Positions 53,438-64,000 of a stretch of 64,000 bases of DNA are shown one piece after another. Below the pieces are notes generated by a model. That model was given only the letters and a program-made list of their open reading frames with translations. It did not search any database and was not told the origin of the DNA. Numbering within the stretch: position 1 is the first letter of the stretch; every line of letters begins with the position of its first letter. Made by a program: the position numbers and the translations under genes. This stretch comes from Thiohalocapsa sp. GTDB taxonomy: Bacteria; Pseudomonadota; Gammaproteobacteria; Chromatiales; Chromatiaceae. The stretch is from contig JAIPFF010000004.1 of assembly GCA_021736785.1 (NCBI GenBank), positions 62,001-126,000 of the forward strand. The letters run 5' to 3'.

Positions 53438-53916
53438 GGCGGGCCCCGGCCAGGGCGTTTGCCTGCTTGCGGGAAGGCGATCCGCGAGCAAGCGCGAACG
53501 GTGCTGACGCCTGGGCCTTCGCAGAATCTTCTTCGGCGGCGCCGAGAGTAACGGGGTCTTTTCCGCGGCGAGCCGCAGACTGCCCGCAGGCACGGCTTCA
53601 GGAGGCGCGTGTTGCCGGTAAGCCGGCGCGGGGAGCGCCGGCTGTGCGGCCGAAGATTCGTGCCCCGGATCGGGGATCCAAGAGGCGATAGCTCTCGGTG
53701 ATGATCGGTGGTGGGTAGGTCGTGGATGCGATGGTTACCCGACGCGGGCCCGCAAGGGTATGGAAAACACCTTGCGTTGCCTGCCTGGACGACCAAGCTG
53801 CCGTCCTCCCTTCACGGCGTGACGCCGTAACCAAACACGAAATAGTCGTGGCGTCGATTCGCGTTCCCCGCGGACGTCCTCCCGCCGGTGAACGAGAACC
53901 GATCGTCAACTCGAAA
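53438..53916. other. 479-nt convergent gap without a recognised gene
   Basis: The frames here look like shadows (Arg/Pro/Gly-rich, no ribosome sites). The only structure seen is a short perfect inverted repeat, ACGGCGT-G-ACGCCGT, at 53814-53828. In many relatives lapA and lapB follow ihfB; neither is present here. Confidence 0.5.
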
Positions 53917-54258
53917 TCAGCCGACGCCGCCCGCGGCTTTTGCCCTCGGTGCGTCGAGATTCTCCAACTCGGCCTGGTAGGCTTCGTTGACCCGGTCACG
54001 CAACTCCTTTCCGGGCTTGAAGTGGGGTACGTACTTGCCGGCCAGCGCCACCGCATCCCCGGTTTTCGGGTTGCGGCCGATGCGCGGCGGACGGTAGTGC
54101 AGCGAAAAGCTTCCGAAACCGCGGATTTCGATGCGCTCTCCGGCTGCCAGAGCGCCGCTCATCTGCTCCAGGATGCACCGCACCGCCAGTTCCACGTCTT
54201 TGTAGGCGAGGTGGCTTTGTCCCGCGGCCAGCGTTTCGATGAGCTCGGATTTCATCAT
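53917..54258 (-). CDS. ihfB: Integration host factor beta subunit
   Basis: IHF bends DNA at specific sites. This 113-residue protein starts [20 protein letters not shown] and has the HU/IHF DNA-binding arm [20 protein letters not shown] with [20 protein letters not shown]. The RNPKTG and FKPGKELR motifs mark IHF-beta. The last about 20 residues ([16 protein letters not shown]) extend beyond the usual 94. Its place after rpsA is conserved in Gammaproteobacteria. ATG at 54258 or 54255. Confidence 0.95.
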   Translation of the reverse strand: MMKSELIETLAAGQSHLAYKDVELAVRCILEQMSGALAAGERIEIRGFGSFSLHYRPPRIGRNPKTGDAVALAGKYVPHFKPGKELRDRVNEAYQAELENLDAPRAKAAGGVG

Positions 54259-54289
54259 ATCGGCATGCCTGCAATAGGGAGACTGTCCG

Positions 54290-54309
54290 GGCCCGGCTCG
54301 CGCCGGGCC
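54290..54309 (-). other. Hairpin between rpsA and ihfB
   Basis: GGCCCGGC-GCGA-GCCGGGCC (minus strand) is a perfect 8-bp stem with a 4-nt loop in the 77-nt gap, without a T tract. It could dampen read-through or stabilise the rpsA mRNA end. Confidence 0.45.
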
Positions 54310-54335
54310 TTCGGAATTGCAAGATCGGAGATGAC

Positions 54336-56015
54336 TCAGTCCTTTGCAGCTTCTTCCATTTGCTGCTTCAGGATATCGCCGAGGGTCGCGGTGCCGGCCT
54401 GCGCCTCGCGCGCATAGCCCTTGATGGCGGCCTGTTCATCGGCGAAGTCTTTCGCCTTGATGGATAGCGAGATGGTGCGGTTCTTACGGTCGACACCGAC
54501 GAACTTGGCTTCGACTTCCTCGCCTGCCTTGAGCACGGCGCGCGCGTCTTCGACACGGTCGCGCGAGATCTCGGAAGCACGCAGGTAACCTTCGACGCCA
54601 TCGCCCAAATCAATGGTCGCGCCCTTGGGATCGACCTCGGTGATCGTTCCGGTGACGACGCTGCCCTTCTCGTGCACGGCGACAAAGCTCGAGAACGGAT
54701 CCTTGTCCAACTGCTTCACGCCGAGCGAGATACGCTCGCGCTCCGGATCGACCGACAGCACCACGGTCTCGACCTCGTCACCCTTCTTGAATCGGCGCAG
54801 CGCATCCTCGCCGGCCTCGTCCCACGAGATATCGGACAGATGCACAAGCCCGTCGATACCGCCGTCCAGGCCGATGAAGATACCGAAGTCCGTGATCGAC
54901 TTGATCTGACCGCTGACGTGGTCGCCCTTCTTGTAAGTGGCCGAGAACTCGTCCCAGGGATTGCTCTGGCACTGCTTGATGCCGAGCGAAATCCGGCGGC
55001 GCTCCTCGTCGATATCGAGCACCATGACCTCGACCTCGTCGCCCAGCGCAACGACCTTGCTCGGATGGATGTTTTTGTTGGTCCAATCCATCTCGGAGAC
55101 GTGCACCAGACCCTCGACACCCTCTTCGATCTCGACGAAGCAGCCGTAGTCGGCGATGTTCGTGACCTTACCGAAGACGCGCGTGCTCTCGGGGTAGCGA
55201 CGGGAGATGTTGACCCACGGGTCTTCGCCCATCTGCTTCAGGCCGAGCGAGACACGCTGACGCTCGCGGTCGAACTTGAGCACCTTGACGTTGACTTCCT
55301 GGCCGATCTCGACCACTTCCGACGGATGCTTGACCCGACGCCAGGCCATGTCGGTGATGTGCAGCAGACCGTCGATGCCGCCGAGGTCCAGGAACGCGCC
55401 GTAGTCGGTCAGGTTCTTGACCACACCCGGCAGCTCCAGGCCTTCCTCGAGCTTCTCGAGCAGCGCATCGCGCTCGGCGCTGTACTCTTCCTCGACAACC
55501 GCGCGCCGCGAGACGACGACGTTGTTGCGCCGGCGGTCCAGCTTGATGACCTTGAACTCCAGCTCCTTGCCTTCCAGGTACGTCGTGTCGCGCACCGGGC
55601 GCACGTCGACCAGCGAGCCGGGCAGGAAGGCGCGGACACTGCCGAGCTCCACCGTAAAGCCGCCCTTGACCTTGCCGTTGATCATGCCCTTGACGGTCTC
55701 GCCGTCTTCGAAGGCCTTCTCGAGCGTATCCCACGCAGCGAAGCGCTTGGCTTTTTCGCGCGACAGGCGGGTGGTTCCGAACCCGTCTTCGACGGCATCC
55801 AGGGCAACTTCGACGTCATCGCCGACCGTGACCTCCAGATCGCCCTCCGGCGTCAGGAATTGATTGCGAGGAATGATGCCCTCGGTCTTCAGACCCGCGT
55901 TGACGATGACGGAGTCCGGCGTGATGGCGACGACTTGCCCGGTGACAATCGTTCCGGGCTGCAGCTGAGTGGTTGAGAGGCTCTCTTCGAAGAGCTCGGC
56001 GAAACTTTCGGTCAT
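54336..56015 (-). CDS. rpsA: 30S ribosomal protein S1
   Basis: S1 binds mRNA and helps initiation on leaders lacking strong Shine-Dalgarno sites. The 559-residue protein has six S1 repeats, for example [20 protein letters not shown] with [20 protein letters not shown] in repeat 3, [20 protein letters not shown] in repeat 4 and [20 protein letters not shown] in repeat 5. Length matches E. coli (557). The ATG at 56015 has no Shine-Dalgarno-like sequence, as is known for rpsA, whose leader S1 itself recognises. The 301-nt gap 56016-56316 before it holds no other gene. Confidence 0.98.
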   Translation of the reverse strand: MTESFAELFEESLSTTQLQPGTIVTGQVVAITPDSVIVNAGLKTEGIIPRNQFLTPEGDLEVTVGDDVEVALDAVEDGFGTTRLSREKAKRFAAWDTLEKAFEDGETVKGMINGKVKGGFTVELGSVRAFLPGSLVDVRPVRDTTYLEGKELEFKVIKLDRRRNNVVVSRRAVVEEEYSAERDALLEKLEEGLELPGVVKNLTDYGAFLDLGGIDGLLHITDMAWRRVKHPSEVVEIGQEVNVKVLKFDRERQRVSLGLKQMGEDPWVNISRRYPESTRVFGKVTNIADYGCFVEIEEGVEGLVHVSEMDWTNKNIHPSKVVALGDEVEVMVLDIDEERRRISLGIKQCQSNPWDEFSATYKKGDHVSGQIKSITDFGIFIGLDGGIDGLVHLSDISWDEAGEDALRRFKKGDEVETVVLSVDPERERISLGVKQLDKDPFSSFVAVHEKGSVVTGTITEVDPKGATIDLGDGVEGYLRASEISRDRVEDARAVLKAGEEVEAKFVGVDRKNRTISLSIKAKDFADEQAAIKGYAREAQAGTATLGDILKQQMEEAAKD

Positions 56016-56316
56016 GAGTATGGAATATCCCGGCTCGAGGCCTGGCCTGCATCGTCTCTACGGCGTCGACGTGACGCTGTTTCCGGTCGACACAGGAAGT
56101 TGGGTTGAACAATAGCCGGCGGACATGCCGCCGATCGCCTTCAATGCCAAAGGAAGCACCGACCTGCTCGGCGCTTCCCGTGCGGAGCCCGAAGCCCCGC
56201 CATCTTCAAGCGCCTGAGCGATTGAAAATGCGTGAACGCGGAAACCGCGTTGTCGTATCCGGCGCCGATCCTCGGACGCCTTGGTCGGTCAATCGGGGCC
56301 TGCCCCGCGCGCCGCA

Positions 56317-57033
56317 CTAATGCGGCGAGACATCCCGCGTGCCGACGTCGATCGCGGGCAACGCTCGGCGCACGGCGTCGATAACGCACTCGAGCACCTG
56401 ATCGATGGGCAAAGCGGTCGAGTCGATGACGAAGGCGCCTTCGGCGACGGTCAGCGGGCTGTGCCTGCGGCCCCGGTCGAGCGCATCGCGTTCGCGAAGC
56501 GTCTTTACAAGGTCGTGCAGGTTAGCATCGATCCCCTTGTCTATCAACTGCTTATAGCGGCGCTTCGCTCGCTCTTCGGGACTCGCGTCGAGATAGATTT
56601 TGAGCGCTGCATCGGGAAACACCGTCGAGCCCATATCGCGGCCGTCGGCGATCAGGCCAGGCGGGCGCGCCGCGGCGCGCTGCCAAGACAGCAACGCGTC
56701 GCGCACCTGCGGATGCACGGCCACGCGCGACGCCCTCGGACCGGCTTCGGCGGTGCGAATCTCGTCGCCGACGTCCTCCCCGTCGAGCAGCACCCGCTCG
56801 CCGTCGAAGCGCACCGTCGTGCGGGCCGCCAACGCGCCCAACGCATCGCCGTCATCGAGATCGATGCCGCTGCGCTCGGCGGCGAGTCCCAGGCATCGGT
56901 AGAGGGCGCCGCTGTCGAGCAGGTGCCAGCCGAGCCGCCGGGCCAGCGCACCGGCGATGGTTCCTTTACCCGTGCCGGAGGGGCCGTCGATCGCGATCAC
57001 CGGCACATCGGCGGGCTGCTGCGGAGCGCTCAC
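56317..57033 (-). CDS. cmk: Cytidylate kinase
   Basis: This 238-residue enzyme phosphorylates CMP and dCMP. The P-loop is VIAIDGPSGTGKGTIAGALA, followed by LGWHLLDSGALYRCLGLAA, LIADGRDMGSTVFPDAALKI and the lid YLDASPEERAKRRYKQL. Length is normal. The start is GTG at 57033, overlapping the aroA stop in GTGA. Order aroA-cmk-rpsA-ihfB is common in Gammaproteobacteria. Confidence 0.96.
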   Translation of the reverse strand: MSAPQQPADVPVIAIDGPSGTGKGTIAGALARRLGWHLLDSGALYRCLGLAAERSGIDLDDGDALGALAARTTVRFDGERVLLDGEDVGDEIRTAEAGPRASRVAVHPQVRDALLSWQRAAARPPGLIADGRDMGSTVFPDAALKIYLDASPEERAKRRYKQLIDKGIDANLHDLVKTLRERDALDRGRRHSPLTVAEGAFVIDSTALPIDQVLECVIDAVRRALPAIDVGTRDVSPH

Positions 57034-58430
57034 GCCGAGTGCTCCGCAATGCCGAGCCCGGCGCCGGCCGCCAGCGCGGCGAAGCCGGGGAAAGAGGTGG
57101 CGACATTGGCGCAGTCGTCGATCTCGATGGGTGCGCCGGCGCGCAGCGCCGCCATTGCGAAGGCCATGGCGATGCGGTGATCGCCGTGGCTGTCCACACG
57201 CCCGCCGCCGAGCAATGCGCCGGCGCCTGCGGCGGCGCCCGGCCTTGCCTCGGCATCGGCGCGGCCCCGGATCAGGATGCCGTCCGCGCGCACGTCCGCC
57301 TCGACGCCCAGGGTCTGAAGACCCGCCGCCATGACGGCAATGCGGTCGCTCTCCTTGACGCGGAGCTCCTCGGCGCCCGTGAGCAGCGTCGCGCCCTCGG
57401 CGCAGGCGGCGGCGATAAACAGCGCCGGGAACTCGTCGATGGCCAGCGGCACCTGATCGGCCGGGATCTCGATGCCGCGCAGTGCCGCGCCGCGCACGCG
57501 GATATCGGCCACCGGCTCGCCGCCGAGATCGCGCTCGCGCAGCACTTCGAGGGACGCGCCCATGGCCCGCAGAATGTTGATGACGCCGGTCCGCGTAGGG
57601 TTGATGCCGACGTCCTCAAGCGTCAGATCCGAGCCGGGCGCGATGCTGGCGCCGACCAGGAAAAACGCCGCCGAGGAAATATCCGCGGGCACCGCGATCG
57701 GCGCCGCCGTCAGTTGCCCGCCGCCCTCGATGCAGACCCGCGCGCCATGGCGGTCTACTGGATCGCGGGTTACTGGCCAACCAAAGGCGCCCAGCATGCG
57801 CTCGGTATGATCACGCGTCGGTGCCGGCTCGCTCACGCAGGTCCGCCCTTCGGCGTACAGCCCCGCCAACAAGAGGCTCGACTTCACCTGCGCGCTGGCC
57901 ACGGGCATGGCATAGTCGATGCCGCGCAGGGTCTCGGCGGGGCCGATGCGCAGCGGCGCCGTGCCGGCCTCGGTGGTCGCGATGCGCGCACCCATTCGGG
58001 CCAACGGCTCGGTGACGCGGCGCATGGGGCGGGATGACAACGAGGCATCGCCGATCAGCGTGGTCTCGAAGCGCTGCCCGGCGAGCAGCCCGCTCAGCAG
58101 CCGCATGGAGGTTCCGGAATTGCCCAAATCCAGCGGTTCGGCCGGTGCCCGCAGCCCATGCAATCCGACGCCCTTGACCAGCACCCGGCCCCCGTGCGGC
58201 CCCTCCACCGTCACACCCATGGCGCGAAACGCGGCGAGCGTGGCGAGGCTGTCGGCGCCCTCGAGAAAGCCCGTGATCTCGGTTTCGCCGTCGGCGATCG
58301 CGGCCAGCATGATCGCCCGGTGCGAAACCGATTTGTCGCCGGGTACGCGCACGCGCCCGCGCAGGCTGCCGCCGGGGGTCACGACGAAGCGCGGACCGCG
58401 CGGCGCACCGTCGCCTGCGGATCGGCTCAA
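57030..58430 (-). CDS. aroA: 3-phosphoshikimate 1-carboxyvinyltransferase (EPSP synthase)
   Basis: This shikimate-pathway enzyme joins shikimate 3-phosphate and PEP. Active-site motifs are RVPGDKSVSHRAIMLAAIAD, LDLGNSGTSMRLLSGLLAGQ, ATEAGTAPLRIG and EELRVKESDRIAVMAAGLQT. GNSGTSMR with Gly-Asn-Ser-Gly-Thr is close to class II-type EPSP synthases (class I usually has NAGTAMR). I chose TTG at 58430 because CGGAG lies 9 nt before it and similarity begins soon after (466 residues); the frame stays open up to 58610 and ATG 58505 is an alternative. Confidence 0.92.
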   Translation of the reverse strand: MSRSAGDGAPRGPRFVVTPGGSLRGRVRVPGDKSVSHRAIMLAAIADGETEITGFLEGADSLATLAAFRAMGVTVEGPHGGRVLVKGVGLHGLRAPAEPLDLGNSGTSMRLLSGLLAGQRFETTLIGDASLSSRPMRRVTEPLARMGARIATTEAGTAPLRIGPAETLRGIDYAMPVASAQVKSSLLLAGLYAEGRTCVSEPAPTRDHTERMLGAFGWPVTRDPVDRHGARVCIEGGGQLTAAPIAVPADISSAAFFLVGASIAPGSDLTLEDVGINPTRTGVINILRAMGASLEVLRERDLGGEPVADIRVRGAALRGIEIPADQVPLAIDEFPALFIAAACAEGATLLTGAEELRVKESDRIAVMAAGLQTLGVEADVRADGILIRGRADAEARPGAAAGAGALLGGGRVDSHGDHRIAMAFAMAALRAGAPIEIDDCANVATSFPGFAALAAGAGLGIAEHSA

Positions 58431-58636
58431 GATGGAAACTCCGGTTGAAAGGCCGCTCGGCGGCCCGAAACGGATGCCACCCGGTCCGGGGGGTGATCCG
58501 CGCATGGAAAACCCGTCAAAATAGCCGAACGGCCCTCGGCTGTAAATACGCTCGGGGAGATCCGGGCGCCCTACCCCGCGGTCACCGCGCCGCCGGGGCG
58601 CAGCCCACATCAGACACCGTCCAACAGGAGAGCAAC

Positions 58637-60049
58637 GTGCAAGAACGAGCAGTCGACGTCGCCATCATCGGCTCCGGCACCTCGGGCCTCAATGCCATGG
58701 CCCAAGCGCGCAAGGCCGGCAAGACCTTCGTGCTGATCAACGGCGGCGAGCCGGGCACCACCTGCGCGCGCGTCGGCTGCATGCCGTCGAAGGCCATGAT
58801 CCAGGTGGCCGAGGACTACCACCGGCGTACCCATCTCGGTAAATACGGCGTCGACGGTCACGAGGCACTCACGCTCGATGCGCCGGAGGCCATGGAACAC
58901 GTGCAGGACCTGCGCGATACCTTCGTCGATCGGGTGCTCGGCAGCAGTACCGACGACATGCCCGAGGACCAATTCATTCAGGACTACGCGCGCTTCGTCG
59001 AACCGACACTGATCGAGGTCGGCGGCCAGCGCATCCGCGCCGGCGCCGTGGTCATCGCCACCGGCTCGCGTCCCCTGGTGCCGGCACCCTGGCGGGATTT
59101 CGGCGAGCGGCTGCTGACCACCGACAACCTGTTCGAGTTGGAAGACCTGCCCGAGTCCGTCGCGGTCATCGGCATGGGCACTATCGGCCTCGAGCTCGGG
59201 CAAAGCCTGCATCGCCTGGGGGTCGCCGTGACCGGCTTCGATCAGGTCGCGCACATCGCCGGCGCCCGCGATCCGGAGGTGAACCGCGCCGCGATCGAGA
59301 TTATCGGCAAGGAGTTCCCGCTGTATCTGGGACATGCCGCCGAGGTAGCGGCCGAAGGCGACAAGCTGCGCGTCGTCGCCGGCGAGCAAAGTGTCTTGGT
59401 CGAGCGAGTCCTGTGCAGCATCGGCCGCGTGCCGAATGTGGAGGGTTTGGGACTCGAGAACCTCGGCGTGCCGCTGGACGCCCGCGGCATTCCGACCTTC
59501 GACCCGAATACCATGCAGATCGCGGATCTGCCTGTGTTCATCGCCGGCGACGTGACCGGCGACCGCCCGATCCTCCACGAGGCCGGCGACGAGGGCAAGA
59601 TCGCCGGCTACAACGCCGCCCGCGGCGAGGTGCAGGCCTTCGCCCGCAAGACGCCCTTGTTCATCAATTTCTGCGATCCGAACATCTGCGCCGTCGGTGC
59701 CCGCTTCGACGAGCTCGATCCGGAGACGACCGCCGTCGGCGAAATCCGTTTCGCACCCGTCGGCCGCGCGCTGATCATGGGCAAGAACAAGGGCGTGCTG
59801 CGGGTCTACGCGGACAAAGCAAGCGGGCGCCTGCTGGGCTCGGAGATGATCGGACCGAAGGGCGAGCACCTGGCGCATCTGATCTGCTGGAGCATCATGC
59901 AGGGCATGCGCGTCGGCGACCTGCTGCGCATGCCGTTCTACCACCCGGTCATCGAAGAGGCGCTGCAGGCGGCGCTGTATGATCTCTACAAAAAAGTCGA
60001 CGCCGAGAACGACGGCGGCATCACCGAGCTTGCGCCGCTTGCTCGCTGA
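58637..60049 (+). CDS. lpdA: Dihydrolipoamide dehydrogenase family flavoprotein
   Basis: This 470-residue enzyme uses FAD, NAD and a redox disulfide. FAD loop: VAIIGSGTSGLNAMAQARKA. Redox disulfide: CARVGC (about residues 42-47) in TTCARVGCMPSKAMIQVAED. NAD loop: VAVIGMGTIGLELGQSLHRL. FAD ribityl site: VFIAGDVTGDRPILHEAGDE. The C-terminal His/Glu pair is in HPVIEEALQ. The late region differs from E3 of pyruvate dehydrogenase, and no lipoate-enzyme genes are nearby, so the partner is unknown; soluble transhydrogenase-like or other disulfide reductases are alternatives. GTG at 58637 follows AGGAG. Confidence 0.85.
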   Translation: MQERAVDVAIIGSGTSGLNAMAQARKAGKTFVLINGGEPGTTCARVGCMPSKAMIQVAEDYHRRTHLGKYGVDGHEALTLDAPEAMEHVQDLRDTFVDRVLGSSTDDMPEDQFIQDYARFVEPTLIEVGGQRIRAGAVVIATGSRPLVPAPWRDFGERLLTTDNLFELEDLPESVAVIGMGTIGLELGQSLHRLGVAVTGFDQVAHIAGARDPEVNRAAIEIIGKEFPLYLGHAAEVAAEGDKLRVVAGEQSVLVERVLCSIGRVPNVEGLGLENLGVPLDARGIPTFDPNTMQIADLPVFIAGDVTGDRPILHEAGDEGKIAGYNAARGEVQAFARKTPLFINFCDPNICAVGARFDELDPETTAVGEIRFAPVGRALIMGKNKGVLRVYADKASGRLLGSEMIGPKGEHLAHLICWSIMQGMRVGDLLRMPFYHPVIEEALQAALYDLYKKVDAENDGGITELAPLAR

Positions 60050-60090
60050 CCCGGCGCGCTGACCCGCTGCGCTGACCGGCACGCGCTGCT

Positions 60091-62400
<2,310 letters not shown>

Positions 62401-62769
62401 GGCTGTCCCGAGGTGGCCCCGTGCCTCCAGTTATGCCTGACCGGCGACGGCAGGCAGTCTTCGAACCGTGGTGCCGTCGCAACTCGGACCGAGCGGCGAT
62501 GCGCGGAAACGGCATGCCACGACCGACATCCTAGACTTTCCAGTACCGATTGTCCGCGAACCCGTTAACGCTTGCACGCATACGGGGATCTCGCGGCCCG
62601 GACGCATGAGTACCTCCGGCCGACATCCGAAATCCTACACACCGGCTTCACGCAACGTTCACGAAGCCGTCACACGCCACGGCTACCCTGCCCACGGCCG
62701 ATGCACGAGCCTCGAGCTCGGACGCAGCAGGCGAGACGACAACCCGCCTTCAAAGCCGGAGAAGAACCG

Positions 62770-64000
62770 ATGACGCAACAGAAAGAGGACCGTTCAGCGA
62801 TACGCCGCTCGACGTTGTACGCAGCCCTATCCGTGGCGATGGCCGCGTCGATACCCTTCACCGCTCACGCCGACGCAACCGCATACAGCGACGCCCCAGC
62901 GAGGGCCTTCGAGCGCGTGGCCACGATCGCCAACTATCGCAATAACGCCGATGCGCAAGACGAGACGGTTTCCGAGATCGTCTCCGCCACCAAGGACGGC
63001 AACACCCTCGTCTACACCGACGGCGCGCTCGAGCAGATCGGCTTCGTCGATATCACCGACCCGGCCAACCCCCTGCCTGCGGGCACGATGCCGGTGGGCG
63101 GCGAGCCGACGTCGGTCAGCATGCTGGATCATCGCCTCGCGTTGGTCGGCATCAATACCAGCGACAGCTTCACGAACCCGAGCGGCAACTTGCTGGTCGT
63201 GGACATCGTCGCCCGCGGCGTCGTCGCCAGCTTCGACCTCCACGGGCAGCCGGATTCCGTCGCCGTGAGCCCGCTCGGCAATTATGCCGCGATCGCGATG
63301 GAGAACGAGCGCGACGAAGATATCACTGTCGACGGCGTCGAGGGCGGCCTGCCGCAGCTCCCCGCCGGCGAGCTCTTCGTCATCGAGATCAATGATCCCG
63401 ACCCGCTCAACTGGGGCACCGGCCGCGTCGCGCTGACCGGCCTGTCTGACTATGCGCCGGATGATCCGGAGCCCGAGTTCGTCGACATCAACAATTGGAA
63501 TCAGGCCGTCGTCACGCTGCAGGAAAACAACCACATCGTTGTCGTTAACCTGAAAAAAGGCGCCGTGGTCGCGGACTTCCCCGCCGGCAGCGTGGACCTG
63601 GTCGGCGTCGACGACGAGGACGATGGCGACATCTCGCTGACCGCAACCCTCACCGACGTGCCCCGCGAGCCCGACGCCGTGGCCTGGGTGCGCAAGTTCC
63701 CCGGCTTCGGCTACGCCATCGCCACTGCCAACGAGGGCGATCTGTTCGGCGGCAGCCGCGGCTTCTCGCTGTTCGACTATGCCGGCAACGTGCTCTACGA
63801 CAGCGGCACCGACTTCGAGCAGCTCGCCGTCCGCCACGGTCATTATCCCGAAGGCCGCTCCGACAACAAGGGCAGCGAGCCCGAGTCCATCGAGTTCGGC
63901 CGCTTCTGGCCCGATAGCTTCCTGTTCGTGGGCTCCGAGCGCGGCAGTTTCGTGGCCGTTTATCAATTGAACGGCACAACGCCGGCATTCCATCAGCTGC
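62770..64000 (+). CDS. Secreted choice-of-anchor/esterase-like beta-propeller protein, cut by window edge
   Basis: The frame is open from ATG 62770 (GGAGAAG before it) to the right edge, 410 codons. It starts with a signal peptide (RRSTLYAALSVAMAASIPFT ending AHA; the twin Arg makes Tat possible). The mature part has propeller-like repeats such as GNTLVYTDGALEQIGFVDIT, DSVAVSPLGNYAAIAMENER and NHIVVVNLKKGAVVADFPAG. FGYAIATANEGDLFG and RSDNKGSEPESIEFGRF near residues 320-380 resemble the choice-of-anchor I/phytase-esterase-like family of extracellular proteins. It is acidic (many Asp, Glu), fitting a saline habitat or calcium binding. Activity is unknown. Confidence 0.75.
   Translation, partial: MTQQKEDRSAIRRSTLYAALSVAMAASIPFTAHADATAYSDAPARAFERVATIANYRNNADAQDETVSEIVSATKDGNTLVYTDGALEQIGFVDITDPANPLPAGTMPVGGEPTSVSMLDHRLALVGINTSDSFTNPSGNLLVVDIVARGVVASFDLHGQPDSVAVSPLGNYAAIAMENERDEDITVDGVEGGLPQLPAGELFVIEINDPDPLNWGTGRVALTGLSDYAPDDPEPEFVDINNWNQAVVTLQENNHIVVVNLKKGAVVADFPAGSVDLVGVDDEDDGDISLTATLTDVPREPDAVAWVRKFPGFGYAIATANEGDLFGGSRGFSLFDYAGNVLYDSGTDFEQLAVRHGHYPEGRSDNKGSEPESIEFGRFWPDSFLFVGSERGSFVAVYQLNGTTPAFHQL

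Noticed and set aside
54672-55976. A 434-codon plus-strand frame opposite rpsA
   Set aside because: Leu/Asp/Ala-rich antisense translation of S1 repeats, not an independent gene.

Overview
The window is a GC-rich (roughly two-thirds G+C by eye) chromosomal stretch of a respiring gammaproteobacterium. The surE-pcm-nlpD-rpoS order, the aroA-cmk-rpsA-ihfB order and the cbb3 oxidase locus with ccoGHIS are typical of Gammaproteobacteria. A group 3b-type [NiFe] hydrogenase, a membrane-anchored octaheme cytochrome of the tetrathionate-reductase family and a DsrC-like protein suggest hydrogen and sulfur or nitrogen redox metabolism, as in Chromatiales/Ectothiorhodospiraceae-like bacteria. That placement is inference. 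No tRNA, rRNA, CRISPR array or intact insertion sequence was seen.

Layout. 0-2.3 kb: a secreted lectin-like protein cut by the left edge, a decayed paralogue beside it, a terminator and a decayed helix-turn-helix gene. 2.3-5.2 kb: a secreted alkaline phosphatase and an alpha/beta hydrolase, divergent across a perfect FNR/Anr-type box. 5.5-10.2 kb: five tightly packed hydrogenase genes (iron-sulfur, flavin, small and large subunits, maturation protease). 11.8-19.2 kb: a glycoconjugate locus with a GT2 glycosyltransferase, a sulfotransferase, a UDP-glucuronate decarboxylase, a second sugar epimerase and two divergent paralogues of the alkaline-phosphatase superfamily whose SDHG metal motif is altered. 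19.4-30.9 kb: mixed small genes, including an OmpA-domain coiled-coil protein, a PilZ-adenylate cyclase, a kinase fusion, a tail-anchored receiver protein and a DsrC variant. 31-40 kb: ccoNOQP, a small membrane ORF and a terminator, then ccoGHIS. 40-44 kb: rpoS-nlpD-(27-aa ORF)-pcm-surE. 44-53.4 kb: Smr protein, MscK-type channel, exopolyphosphatase, SCP2 protein, octaheme cytochrome and its cytochrome b. 53.9-58.4 kb: ihfB, rpsA, cmk, aroA. 58.6-64 kb: a dihydrolipoamide dehydrogenase, a hybrid sensor kinase and a secreted beta-propeller-like protein cut by the right edge.

How the parts work together. The hydrogenase (NAD(P)-linked, cytoplasmic), the high-affinity cbb3 oxidase, the octaheme/cytochrome b pair and the FNR box fit a microaerobic to anaerobic lifestyle. 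The sugar locus probably makes a sulfated surface or lipid-linked glycan. The best candidates for undescribed biology are that locus with its two altered phosphatase-fold proteins, the octaheme-cytochrome b module, the DsrC-like protein with only the upstream cysteine, the tail-anchored receiver, and two very small membrane proteins hidden in the cco and nlpD-rpoS operons.
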